Source: Patella vulgata
Taxonomy: Eukaryota > Mollusca > Gastropoda > Patellidae
DNA: 64,000 nucleotides
Assembly: GCF_932274485.2 (NCBI RefSeq)
Contig: NC_065880.2
Span: 93,506,730-93,570,729 of the forward strand
Direction of reading: 5' to 3'
Part shown: piece by piece, positions 11,097 through 20,453 of the stretch
Layout: each line of letters starts with the position of its first letter
Numbering within the stretch: the first letter of the stretch is position 1
Position numbers and translations under genes: made by a program
The notes under the pieces: model-generated
Database searches by the model: none
Told to the model about the DNA's origin: nothing
What the model saw: only the letters and a program-made list of their open reading frames with translations

Positions 11097-11318
11097 TCAG
11101 TTTTCCCCAATATATTTTTCAGAACACTCATTGCACATTATTAGATATACCGCATGATTGGGTTTGCATGTCATTTTTAACTTCACATAAACTTTTTTAT
11201 CTGCAGTGATCTGAATTGAATCGTCCTCAGTTAAGTATGAGCACAAATGGCATTGTGTGTCCCCAAACTTGGATACTGAAGGTTTTATCAATTTGCTATG
11301 TTTTAGTATGTATTTCAT
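11097..11318 (-). mobile_element. Penelope-like element fragment, GIY-YIG end
   Basis: Minus-strand translation shows a Cys-containing segment (CHLCSYL) and then HAVYLIMCNECSEKYIGE, the GIY-YIG endonuclease start typical of Penelope-like retroelements. Only this short piece remains. It lies in the putative 5' UTR intron of gene B, and part of it is present before gene A, so it predates the duplication. Broken fossil. Confidence 0.65.
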
Positions 11319-11324
11319 TTACCG

Positions 11325-11414
11325 TTTATATTTATAGAATGAAGTGTATATTATACTGTTTATATTTATAGAATGAAGTGTGTATAACCTTGTACTGTTT
11401 ATATTTATAGAATG
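11325..11414 (+). repeat. Tandem triplication of acceptor plus start codon
   Basis: CTGTTTATATTTATAGAATG is repeated three times about 35-40 bp apart, at about 11322, 11360 and 11396. Each repeat carries a splice acceptor and ATGAAGTG. The first ATG opens a 10-codon frame (MKCILYCLYL), the second a 4-codon frame (MKCV). Only the third continues into the real coding exon. Gene A has a single copy. Confidence 0.85.
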
Positions 11415-11942
11415 AAGTGCTTACTGATTGTTAGCTTAGCTGTTTTGTTGTGTCTTCAACAAGATGTAAATGGCTGGTTTCTGAGGAGGATCCGGAGTTT
11501 AGGGCTATATGCAATGGAGGGTAAAAGAGACGCGTCATACTTTGATGGATTTGTCTACGATGAACCATTATCAGCAGACGATGTAGCCTCGCTCCTTAAT
11601 GTAGACATTAATGATGCTGATGCCATTGTTTACCTGTTTGACACAGACGGTACGTTTTTGTTGAATTTTCTAATTGACAACAAGAGAGGGGCGGGGCGTT
11701 AAATCTACTTAGCACAAAGTAGGTCATTTCTTATTGTACAATTTCATTACAATAATTCGCTTCCATAATAGGCTAGGAGTCGCATGACGATAATATTATT
11801 GATGAAACATTGATTGTCATTTTCATTAAGTATATGCTGATATATTTCATTTTATATTAAAGGTGACGACCTGCTAAACGAAGAAGAATATGTTCAAATG
11901 GCTGAAGGCGTGTTAGAGTTACTGGTCCAATACAATGTCTAA
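11412..11942 (+). CDS. Secreted precursor B: basic GKR peptide plus acidic EF-hand tail
   Basis: Paralogue of the gene at 5923 with identical structure: coding exons 11412-11649 and 11863-11942, phase-1 intron in the EF-hand-like loop, 105 aa. The signal peptide is identical. The candidate mature peptide is WFLRRIRSLGLYAME before GKR. The acidic tail differs by only a few residues (VYLF for VDQF, LVQYNV for LAQYNV). Poly(A) signal AATAAA lies at 11995. A candidate TATA promoter and leader donor are at 10871-10930. Continuing past 11649 without splicing gives a short unrelated extension, which I reject because the donor, acceptor and exon 2 are conserved between copies. Function is unknown to me; a secreted bioactive or host-defence peptide is inference. 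Confidence 0.8.
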
Positions 11943-12124
11943 TTTAACCTACATGTATTATTGAATTCTTAATAATAGAGATGAAAATTGAATTAATAAA
12001 TAAACAAACAACAGAAATATTTTCCTAAAACTTAATCATTTATATTAATCGTCAGACCACCAATGTATTGAATTAAAAAATACAATATTATTGCAGTATA
12101 TCCGAATGTTTATTCTTCATTTTC

Positions 12125-12700
12125 GGGTTGGGTGGCAAACGGTTTAATGTAAGCTCAGCTCACAAAGTCTGTCATTAGGTCAAGTGGGTGTCGATTCCCC
12201 GCTTGTTCGTAACGAGGAATAGGATCGCCTTTCCAACCTCACGGGTTGTCTCCGGGTTCTCCAGGTTCCCTACACACCTAAAGATCCCTTCGCACGTACG
12301 AATTGTTGCAATAAAAATTGAATCATATGTTAGTTGTGAAACGATCTAATACTGACAGAGCCTGGAGGTCGCGGGTTCGCTCCCGGTGTTGGTCGAGAAG
12401 TTCATCTGGATTTCCCGACGTGGTTTCCCCTTACCAGTAGGGCAGATGGCAGGATGACGTGGGGAGGGGACTGACAAGAACAACTGTCAAATCGTTCGGA
12501 TGGGTCGAAAAACCGAGGTTCAGTGTATACATTATGTGCACTTAAAAGATCCCCTGGCAGTTGGAATTCGATTTAAGAGTAGGCCTTAGAGCCATTGCCG
12601 GGCAAAATTTCCCTCATAGCACACTGTATGGCGTATGGTCATCTTCATTAGCCCAGTACAAGAGCAAAACAGTAGGACCTTAAACCCTATTTCATTTCAT
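12125..12700 (+). mobile_element. SINE-1 fragment joined to SINE-2 copy, plus strand
   Basis: 12130-12345 is a degraded SINE-1 (GTCATTAGGTCAAGTGGGTG, GGAATAGGATCGCC). From about 12355 a SINE-2 lacking its first box follows (TCGCGGGTTCGCTCCCGG to TTAAACCCTATTTCATTTC). The SINE-2 splits the unit-end sequence that is continuous in the two sister units. Confidence 0.75.
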
Positions 12701-13164
12701 TTTACGTTTTTACGGCATAAATTTCCCCGTTGACTGTAATTCTAATTCTAATTCTCGGCTCTTTGACCATCTCTAACCTTTCCCCAAATATTCGATTTGA
12801 CACCAGCAAGTCACCATAAATCGTCTTGCAAAGTGTAGAAAAGTGGGTATCGATTTCATTAACCAACAAGAGGACATATTTTTTACAGTTTCCATTTTCC
12901 TGCCTCAATAACAGAACAAATTCCAAATTTAATACTTTTTGAAAACTCCATTTCTAACATGAGGCAAAAACAATATGTCGGTAGTTAATTGGAATTAACG
13001 TAAACTTGTCCCCTATAGTAATTGGCAAACCTGCTTGCTAACATAAGGCCCGCAGGATGGGAATATTAAGTGCTATTACCCGGCAGTCGTCCGGCATAGA
13101 TTCCCTGAACGATTAAAATACTTCGACCCTCTTAGCAAGTACACTAAATTAGGAGGGCAGCTCC

Positions 13165-13316
13165 CATCTTAAAATAGGGGGTGGTATTATTTTAATAATG
13201 TTCAAATTCGGCCCCCCCCCTTCAAAAGTTGTAATTACCCTACCCATGTATGAACATATTTTTGGAGGGGGCGCCGAAAAAATTCATATTTAACACCACC
13301 CCCTACTTATAAGATG
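13165..13316. mobile_element. Small foldback (MITE-like) element
   Basis: Imperfect inverted repeats of about 45 bp, beginning CATCTTAAAATAGGGGGTGG and ending CCACCCCCTACTTATAAGAT, flank a short loop with a poly-C run. No coding capacity. Confidence 0.65.
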
Positions 13317-13494
13317 AAATTTTATTTTTCGGTACGGTTGCTCTGATAATAAACAAGATTAGACTGCCTATTCCAAAACTCATTACTTCGTTCAGAATGA
13401 AGTCATATGAATGAAATTTTAAATATATTCATCATACATTATCTATTATTAAACTATTATAGCAAGAATGGCCAGCTCTTAATCTAAAATTGTA

Positions 13495-13830
13495 GCCACG
13501 GTGGCTAAGTGAGTAAGACGTTGGCTCGCTAGTATGGATGTCGCGGGCTCCCTCCTGGTGTTGGCCCAGAAATTTCATTGAGATTTTCCGGCGTGGTTAC
13601 CTCTTGTCAGTGGTGCAGGACGTAGGGTCTGACAAAGACAGCTATCTAGTCGTGCACGTAAAAGATCCCATAGCAATTGGAATTCGATATAAGAGTAGGC
13701 TGTAGAGCCGCTGTCGAGGCAAAATATCCCTTATAGCACACTGTATGGAGTATGCCCGTCTTCATTAGCCCAGTCGGACCACTACAGTATAGGACGTTAA
13801 ACCCCCGTTTTATTTCATATCATTTCATTA
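13495..13830 (+). mobile_element. SINE-2 copy, nearly full length
   Basis: Starts at the tRNA-like head (CCACGGTGGCTAAGTGAGTA, A box) and runs to GACGTTAAACCCCCG with an ATTTC-type tail. It abuts a SINE-1 at 13831. Confidence 0.85.
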
Positions 13831-14067
13831 GGGGGTTGGATAGCCGAATGGTTAGCACGTACGCACTGTATCGTAAGGTCTCTCATTGAGTCAACTGGCG
13901 TGATTTCGATTCCCCGGTTGTACATGTACATGACAAGGAGTAGGGTTGCCTGTCCTCCCACTGCTAAAGACCCCTACGCGCAAGCGAATTTTTGAAATAA
14001 TATTGAACCATATGTTAGTCCCCGAAATGACCTAGTTTGTGTCGAGTTGATGTTAAACCCCTTTTTC
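13831..14067 (+). mobile_element. SINE-1 copy with small internal deletion
   Basis: Head GGGGGTTGGATAGCCGAATG (A box), B box GATTTCGATTCCCCG, body through GCGCAAGCGAATT, end TGATGTTAAACCCC. The short stretch CCAACCTCGTGGGTTTTCTC seen in other copies is missing. Confidence 0.85.
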
Positions 14068-14705
14068 GCACACGAGTTTGAAAGGGTAAATAGAAGTTAT
14101 CAAATCGTAGTCAAAAACAAATACATTCGATAAGATGAAATAAATATAAGATAAATTTTATTGCATAAAAAAAAACATCCACGGAGAGCAGTATACAATT
14201 ACACAAATTAAATTAATACAGTAAAATAAATACATGAAACGAACAAATCAATAGACGAGATTAGTCGCTAACATAATTCCTGAACAATGAGTTACTCGTG
14301 TAAAATGTGAATCACTAGTGTCTGAGATAAAGCGGGGGATTATGGGTCGATATAAACCACACAGGAAAGTCGAAAACGTAACCAATGCCAACAAAGAAAG
14401 TAATATAAGGCAATTTGGCAGCTATCGGATAACGGCACATGTGCTAAAGAAACGAATGTACAAGCAATAGTATTCGCCATCATCAGTGTACAGCTAGCCA
14501 CCACCGAATTGAATTGATATAAACACATATGTAAGTAATAACTGGCGAGGAACAACTTTATTATCTATTATCGATAATAAATTTAACATGTATTTGTTAA
14601 TATTGTTTTTGTAAATCGCATATTTCCAGCCTACATAAATAAACGTAGGTCTGTTATATGTCTTAGACTAAGTTATCCAGCCTCTAATAGTCTTCGTAGT
14701 TTGCT
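14068..14705. other. Intergenic, no feature recognised
   Basis: AT-rich. The 71-codon minus-strand frame at 14340 has no recognisable domain or splice context. Confidence 0.45.
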
Positions 14706-14817
14706 TGTTAATAGGCCGAATGGTTTAACGTGTGCGCTTTGGTTCACAAGGCCGGCCTTCATCCTACTGCTAGAGACCCCTATGCGCAAGCGAATTATTA
14801 TATTAAAATTGCCCATG

Positions 14818-14860
<43 letters not shown>

Positions 14861-14862
14861 GG
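14706..14862 (+). mobile_element. SINE-1 fragment with CT tail
   Basis: Retains the A-box region (TAGGCCGAATGGTTTAACG) and the 3' body (GACCCCTATGCGCAAGCGAA) joined across a deletion. It ends in a CT microsatellite at 14822-14860. Confidence 0.75.
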
Positions 14863-15289
14863 TTATAACACTCGCTGATTTCAGTTTACAAATGTATAAA
14901 TATAGTAGTTATGTAGTTTTATTTCGCCATAATAATTGTTACTTATGTATTATATGTATTTATATACGGGTGCAAAGTCGCTCGGATGTCCGTAACAAAA
15001 TCCCGTGGTTCACTCGTATCCACACGGGAGTTGCTATTTGTAAGCCGGTTGGGGGAGGTTCGGGTATTTCCAGAGTCCACAATGACCGCGTTATATAAAT
15101 GAGTATTTTTAGGAAATTTTTTAACCCCCCCAACCAGCCTACAAATAGCATTTCCCTATACACATACGTGTGCACGCGTAACAAAACATTTGCAGCTGGC
15201 ACAATTCTCCCTCTCCCATTGAATACGTAACCACGAAATTTCCATTGTTAGTCTCGGAATGACCAAAGTATTGTTGTCGAGACTTTAAA

Positions 15290-16093
15290 TCAAGGACAGC
15301 TTTCTAGTCGTTCGGATGGGACGAAAAACCGAGGTCCCGTTTACACTTTAGCGTGCACGTAAAATATCACTTGATAGTTGGAATTCGATATAAAATGAAA
15401 TGAAATGGGGTTTAACGTCCTACTGTTTTGCTGCTAAACTGGGATAATGAAGACGGGCTTAAGCCATACAGTGTGCTATGAGGGAAATTTTGCCCGGGCA
15501 GCGGCGCTACGGCCTACTCTTATATCGAATTCCAACTGCCAAGGGATCTTTTACGTGCACGCCAATTTGTACACGGACGGGTAATCGGTTTTTCGTCCCA
15601 TCCAACGACTAGACAGCTGTCCTTGTCAGGCCCTCCGTCCTGCATCGCTGACAAGGGGAAACCACGCCGGAAAATACGGATGAACTTTCTCGGCCAATGC
15701 AGGGATCGAACACCCGACCTCCAGACTTAGCCACGTGATCCCCGTAATTCGATATAATATAGGTCTTAGTGTCGCTGCCCCTCATAGCACACTATATGAC
15801 ATATGCCCGTCTTCATTAGCCTAGTTGGAGCAGAACAGTAGGACGCATTTACACATGAGTAGGCCGTAGCCGTTCTGTCTGGGCAAAACTTATCTTATAC
15901 ACACTGTATGACGTAACTCCATCTTCATTCGCCGAGTTGGAGCAGAACAGTAGGACGCATTTACATATGAGTAGGCCGTAGCCGTTCTGTCTGGGCAAAA
16001 CTTCTCTTATAGCACACCGTATGACGTAACCCCATATTCATTCGCCGAGTTGGAGCAGAACAGTAGGACGTTAAACCCAATTTCATTTCATTT
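15290..16093 (+). mobile_element. SINE-2 interrupted by an inverted SINE-2, with tandem 3' ends
   Basis: A plus-strand SINE-2 body (15290-15393) resumes at 15746 after an inserted copy. From about 15825 its 3' part (AGTAGGCCGTAGCCGTTCTG to GTTGGAGCAGAACAGTAGGA) is repeated as a ~115 bp tandem unit. It ends at 16072-16093 with TTAAACCCAATTTCATTTCA, immediately before the LC8 acceptor. Confidence 0.85.
15394..15745 (-). mobile_element. SINE-2, full length, inserted in another SINE-2 with 12 bp TSD
   Basis: Complete minus-strand copy with head, B box (read in reverse, AGGGATCGAACACCCG) and an ATGAA-type tail on its left. The direct repeat AATTCGATATAA occurs at 15382-15393 and 15746-15757 and is a target-site duplication. 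Confidence 0.9.
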
Positions 16094-16105
16094 ATTTTAC
16101 AGACG

Positions 16106-16378
16106 ATGGCGACTGATCACAAAGCTATTGTTAAGAATGCTGACATGTCAGACGACATGCAACAAGATGCGGTGAATTGTGCCACACAAGCTCTGGAGAA
16201 ATTTAATATAGAAAAAGACATTGCTGCTTATATCAAGAAGGAATTCGACAAAAAATACAATCCTACATGGCATTGTATTGTGGGAAGAAACTTTGGATCG
16301 TACGTTACCCATGAAACAAAGCATTTTATTTATTTTTATTTGGGACAAGTCGCCATATTGTTGTTTAAATCGGGATAA
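16106..16378 (+). CDS. DYNLL: Dynein light chain LC8-type
   Basis: A single uninterrupted coding exon encodes 90 aa. LC8 proteins are 89 aa and extremely conserved; this frame carries hallmark stretches [51 protein letters not shown] and [19 protein letters not shown] ending the protein. LC8 is a homodimeric hub that binds short linear motifs in dynein intermediate chain and many other partners. The ATG is three bases after TTTATTTTACAG (AG at 16101-16102), so a spliced 5' UTR exon upstream is likely; I could not locate it. The N-terminus MATDHKAIV is slightly divergent and one residue longer. Animal LC8 genes often have an intron in the coding region and this one has none. It could be an intron-loss or retrocopied locus, but the frame is intact. 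Confidence 0.93.
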   Translation: MATDHKAIVKNADMSDDMQQDAVNCATQALEKFNIEKDIAAYIKKEFDKKYNPTWHCIVGRNFGSYVTHETKHFIYFYLGQVAILLFKSG

Positions 16379-17552
16379 AGAGTTTTAACGACGGATTGTG
16401 ATATTCACAATATTATACCCCCATATGAACTGCAAGCCCATTACTGCCAATTGTTGCTGGAAGATATTTATTGCATATATTTTAGTTTTTAAAGATATAT
16501 ATTGTCGTCCATATATAACTGTTTATATGTGTTGCAATTCCAGATATCAGCTACAGCCCATGTCACACCATTTCTATTTTCCGAAACGATTTGCTCTTCT
16601 GTGAACAGTTTGGACAATCATGGATATTCGTAGTGCTTCGTGTTAATTAAGTTTTAACCAGGTCGTATTCGATATTACTGTGTTTGTAACTGACCGTAGG
16701 AGAATCTGACAAGATGGCTCGTTTCCCAGGAGGAAACCGACTTGAACAATCGTAATTGGTTCTTACCCCTGTCATACTGGATCTGGTTCTTACCCCTGTC
16801 CTGGACCTGGTTCTTACCCCTGTCGTACCGGACCTGTTTTTTGACCCCTGTCGTACTGGATCTGGTTCTTATGCCTGACGCAAAGGTATAATCTGGGGAG
16901 GACCCGCCGGTGTAGGTATATACCCTGGAACTGTACGAGCATCTCAGCAGATCAAGGACAGTTCGCCTCTCGTGGAGAGTAGGGTGTCTGAGGGTGCAGC
17001 GGAATATCTGGTCGGTAAAGGCGACCAGGAACGGCCACACCAAGCGGCACATGACGATCTGGTCGCCTATATTGGACTTGGCTGCCTGTTTCATTGCAGA
17101 CAGTGACGTCTGGGTCTTTTGACACAGATGTCCATGCAGGATCTACGTAACGCTGCACCCAGAGACACCACCAAATTGTCAGCGTTTCAACCAGGGGACC
17201 TTTTGAAACATCCCAGCTATGTGTGCCTGATTTTCTGTATGGACACATGGTTACCTTTGCTGGGCTGTTAGAGGAGGCCTCGCTTTACCCTGACTTGACC
17301 GAGCTGCCGGCCCTTCATGCTTTCCAGAGCACACCACATACACTCAGTCAACTGAAATATTTGATAAGAACTAGATATGGGATTGTAGTGGGCCGGGTCG
17401 TACAAAGGTAGCAAGAGACACAGATTAGTAGGAACATTTTAAATCTTGTATCATCGTGGACACATTAATACAATGGTGTGACCGGGGCTTAACCAAAATG
17501 TTTCTTTATGTTTTTTTAAAGGTATTTATTTTATTTATATACACTGTGTGTA
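16379..17552. other. LC8 downstream region with 26-28 bp minisatellite and unexplained GC-richer stretch
   Basis: 16756-16872 holds four to five tandem copies of CTGGTTCTTACCCCTGTCGT. From about 16880 to 17410 base composition rises, and overlapping open frames occur on both strands (139 and 98 codons on the minus strand, 62 on the plus strand). None has a domain I recognise or splice signals of a clear gene. It could be an old mobile element or a pseudogene. Confidence 0.4.
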
Positions 17553-17782
17553 TTTAAAGATACATTATGGGAGATTAAATAAAGAGCTGGCCGTTCCCAC
17601 TATAATAGTTAAAAGCTAGATAATGTAAAGGGAATTTGCTGAAAATTTCAGTCAAATTGATCCACTGAACCGAGAACTAAGCGATTAAATCTTAGGCCTA
17701 TTCTTGATCACCAATAGATAATACTTCAGGCCTAAAGAAAGGCCTGCAGTAGGCAGCTTTAGCTCTTTCATAATGTATGTTT
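17553..17782. mobile_element. MITE family M1 copy
   Basis: Starts TTTAAAGATACATTATG and ends CATAATGTATGTTTGA, an inverted pair. The internal AAGAGCTGGC and GGCCTAAAGAAAGGCCTGCA are shared with copies at 23713, 43874, 51564 and about 61705. Confidence 0.75.
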
Positions 17783-18023
17783 GAATTGAGTCGCTTTATT
17801 TTGTTTTAAACAAAAGCTTATTTATATATATTACCTTATAAAGTTATAACATAATCAGCTTATTTATTTGATTTTAAGATATTTTTATTTTATTGAGTAA
17901 GAATGTTATTAAAAATTTTTAAAGTAACAAAATGATTTTTACCCCAGAATTGTCTGTGTTAGTGAAAATGTCTGTCATCGGCTCACAAATTTTATTCTGG
18001 AGCTATGGTGGATCAGTTAGTGA

Positions 18024-18276
18024 GGGGGGGGGGGCTTAACGTCCACTCGAGACACATATTTTGGGATTAACATATGGTTCAATTTTATTTCAATAATACA
18101 CTTGCGCGTAGGGATCTTTAGCAGTGAGAGGAAACCGGAGGACCCGGAGAAAACTCATGAGGTTGGGCAGGCGACCCTACTCCTTGTCACGCACAACCGG
18201 GGAATCGGAAAAAAACAGACCTTATTATGCAACGCGCACACGCTAAAGATTCGGTCGTCGCCCCCACCACTCCGGT
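18024..18276 (-). mobile_element. SINE-1 copy, minus strand
   Basis: Reads in reverse from the 3' end (CTTAACGTCCACTCGAGACA) through GGAAACCGGAGGACCCGGAG to a degraded head (ACGCGCACACGCTAAAGATT). Confidence 0.8.
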
Positions 18277-18364
18277 CTCAGTTAGTTTGACACTGACTCA
18301 CCAACAAGGATATCCCTTTTATTGACCGAGATTTTTTAGTGCAGTACCGGGGGGGGGGGGCTAG

Positions 18365-18672
18365 AAAGAAAAACTGCCCAGTCATTCAGATGGACGGAAA
18401 ACCGACGCCACGTGTACACGTTGTCGTGAACGCAAAAGTACACTTGACAAAAGGGGGAGGGGGAGACGACCATGTTATTTCCTTAACTCGCTTTAACAGT
18501 GGGAAGAAGCGGAGAAAATCTTCGAGGTGAACCCACGACAAGTGACATTCGATGAGGAGTAGGCGGAAGCGCTGCTGTCCTGGCAAGATGTCCCCCATAG
18601 TAGACTGCTTGACGTATGCCCGTCTTCATTAGAACACTTGTTGCAGAAATAGTAGGACAACATTTTTTTTTA
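18365..18672 (+). mobile_element. SINE-2 copy, strongly diverged
   Basis: Recognisable order of SINE-2 segments (CATTCAGATGGACGGAAAAC, GAGGAGTAGGCGGAAGCG, GTATGCCCGTCTTCATTAG) with several small insertions. A run of G lies just upstream at 18349-18360. Confidence 0.65.
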
Positions 18673-19562
18673 TTTAATTTGTACTCTGGCCGAGAAAGGT
18701 CTTCGGGATTTTCCACTCTTGTGACCCGTGGCCATAATTAAATTAATTATTTTTAAATTGAAAATGAACTTTCGTGTACAAGCAGAGCTACTTTCTCTTA
18801 TGGCTGTGTACTAGGTCCTGTCTTGAGTCTTGGGGGGGGGGGGCGATTCAGGGCATCAACAAGCCTCTGCACACCACTGCCCCCTGGTCGCTCGACTACA
18901 CCCCTCACCCCAACACCGCCCACGTATCGCTTTGTTTTATAAACAGAGATATATAAGACCATTCAGTATTTTTTATATAATATATTTATTATATATATAC
19001 AAATATTTACATTGACAATAAATACATAAATATTATTGACAATAAATAAAACAGGAAATCAAATATACTAATGTCCAAAAGAAAGTATACACTGTGCATT
19101 TTGTGCTGCATCAACCAAAGTCGTTTTTCCATGGTATACGTATTTGGGTAGAATGTCAATTTGTTTCACATTTTTATTTTGCTTAGAAATGTTGAGTTTG
19201 GGGGCAAGAAACAAACACAATAATGCTTTATCAAATGTTTTTAATCTAAACAAAACTTAGTCATACTTTTAGTCAAATATGTATACATTCTTTTGGACAT
19301 CAGTATACATTGATGAAGCCGATCAAAGACACGATAATTAACATTAAAGTCAGTAGGGAACCGAGTCTTATAACGAGCTTGGACATCGTTCACCGACTAG
19401 GTCGACACTTTAATTGTTTTTGTCGGCAGTATTTGTATCCATTTGTATTTGTATTTGTACCCCTCTCACCTGGCATTGCGCGTGTGGCCTGTCCGCTTCA
19501 ATTAAAGCCAATGGAAAAATTTATGACAATAAGTGGCCATCATAATTACCGGTTTTGCGGAT
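18673..19562. other. Intergenic, no gene recognised
   Basis: Contains a poly-G run (18831-18843), AT microsatellite-like sequence (about 18970-19060) and no convincing reading frame. Confidence 0.45.
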
Positions 19563-20000
19563 GGTCTCAGACTAGTAATTATTTAGTGCGAGTTATAAAT
19601 AGACAACTTTTTCCTTAATTTTTTTCTCCCCTCTTCCTGCATTTTTGGGTTGACTTTTTGGTCTAGAATTGGAGAAAAGGGATCAAATTTGTAATTTCAT
19701 AGCAGTTTTCAATAATACTGGTGATATTACAACGGAGGGATCGGGGGTGTAAAGTGTCTTTCTGCAGAGCAATCATTGTGTCGGAAGTGAGATTTTCACC
19801 CCAATCAACATCAAATCCCCGTAGCAAAAAATCTAAACGGTCAACCCCCTACAAAATTATGGTGAGGATATTGCCAAATGTGATCCCCATTGTGCCTATA
19901 AACATTGGAACCAACGGAATGTTGAGCAAAAAGCTACAGCCTGTGATGTTGCAGCCATTTAACATTAAAGTCAATGGGCAAATAATTACTAGTCTGAGCC
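19563..20000. mobile_element. MITE with 22 bp inverted ends and CGGAT flanks
   Basis: Outer ends GGTCTCAGACTAGTAATTA and its complement at 19979-20000 (one mismatch over about 22 bp). CGGAT occurs directly outside both ends (19558-19562 and 20001-20005), fitting a 5 bp target duplication. The 438 bp interior has no recognisable protein; the 103-codon frame there is not supported. Confidence 0.65.
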
Positions 20001-20453
20001 CGGATGACAATAATGGAGTTGTCTCCCATTAACCTACTCTTAACACAGTCATATCTCACATTATTAGTGTGGGTGTAAACACGTATAACGCCCGTAAAGA
20101 GATGAATAAACAATGTTCTGGTAAATAAAGGATTAGGAGGCAATTCCTTAGTAACTAAGCTACAACATCCTGGCATCAGTTGAGTTTATACTATCCGGGA
20201 TTTGTTCCTAAGTTTGACTCTTCCACCCACCCCTCCCTCTACTCTTTCCGCGGAAACCCCATCAAACATACCCCTTCTGTCAAAAGATAAAGGAACTTTT
20301 CGTAGAACACAAATTGTGTTACACACTCTTATTTAAAAGTAGAGGAACAAAATTAATACGCCCATCCTCTTCTGAATTTCTGCAATCTCACATATTATTT
20401 TATCAGAAAATGTTTTGACTTCAACATCACTAAAAAATGTTTATTTACGATAA
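20001..20453. other. 3' flank of the cadherin-like gene
   Basis: No gene is seen. On the minus strand an AATAAA lies at 20440-20445, only eight bases after the cadherin-like stop, and could serve as a poly(A) signal, although unusually close. Confidence 0.4.
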
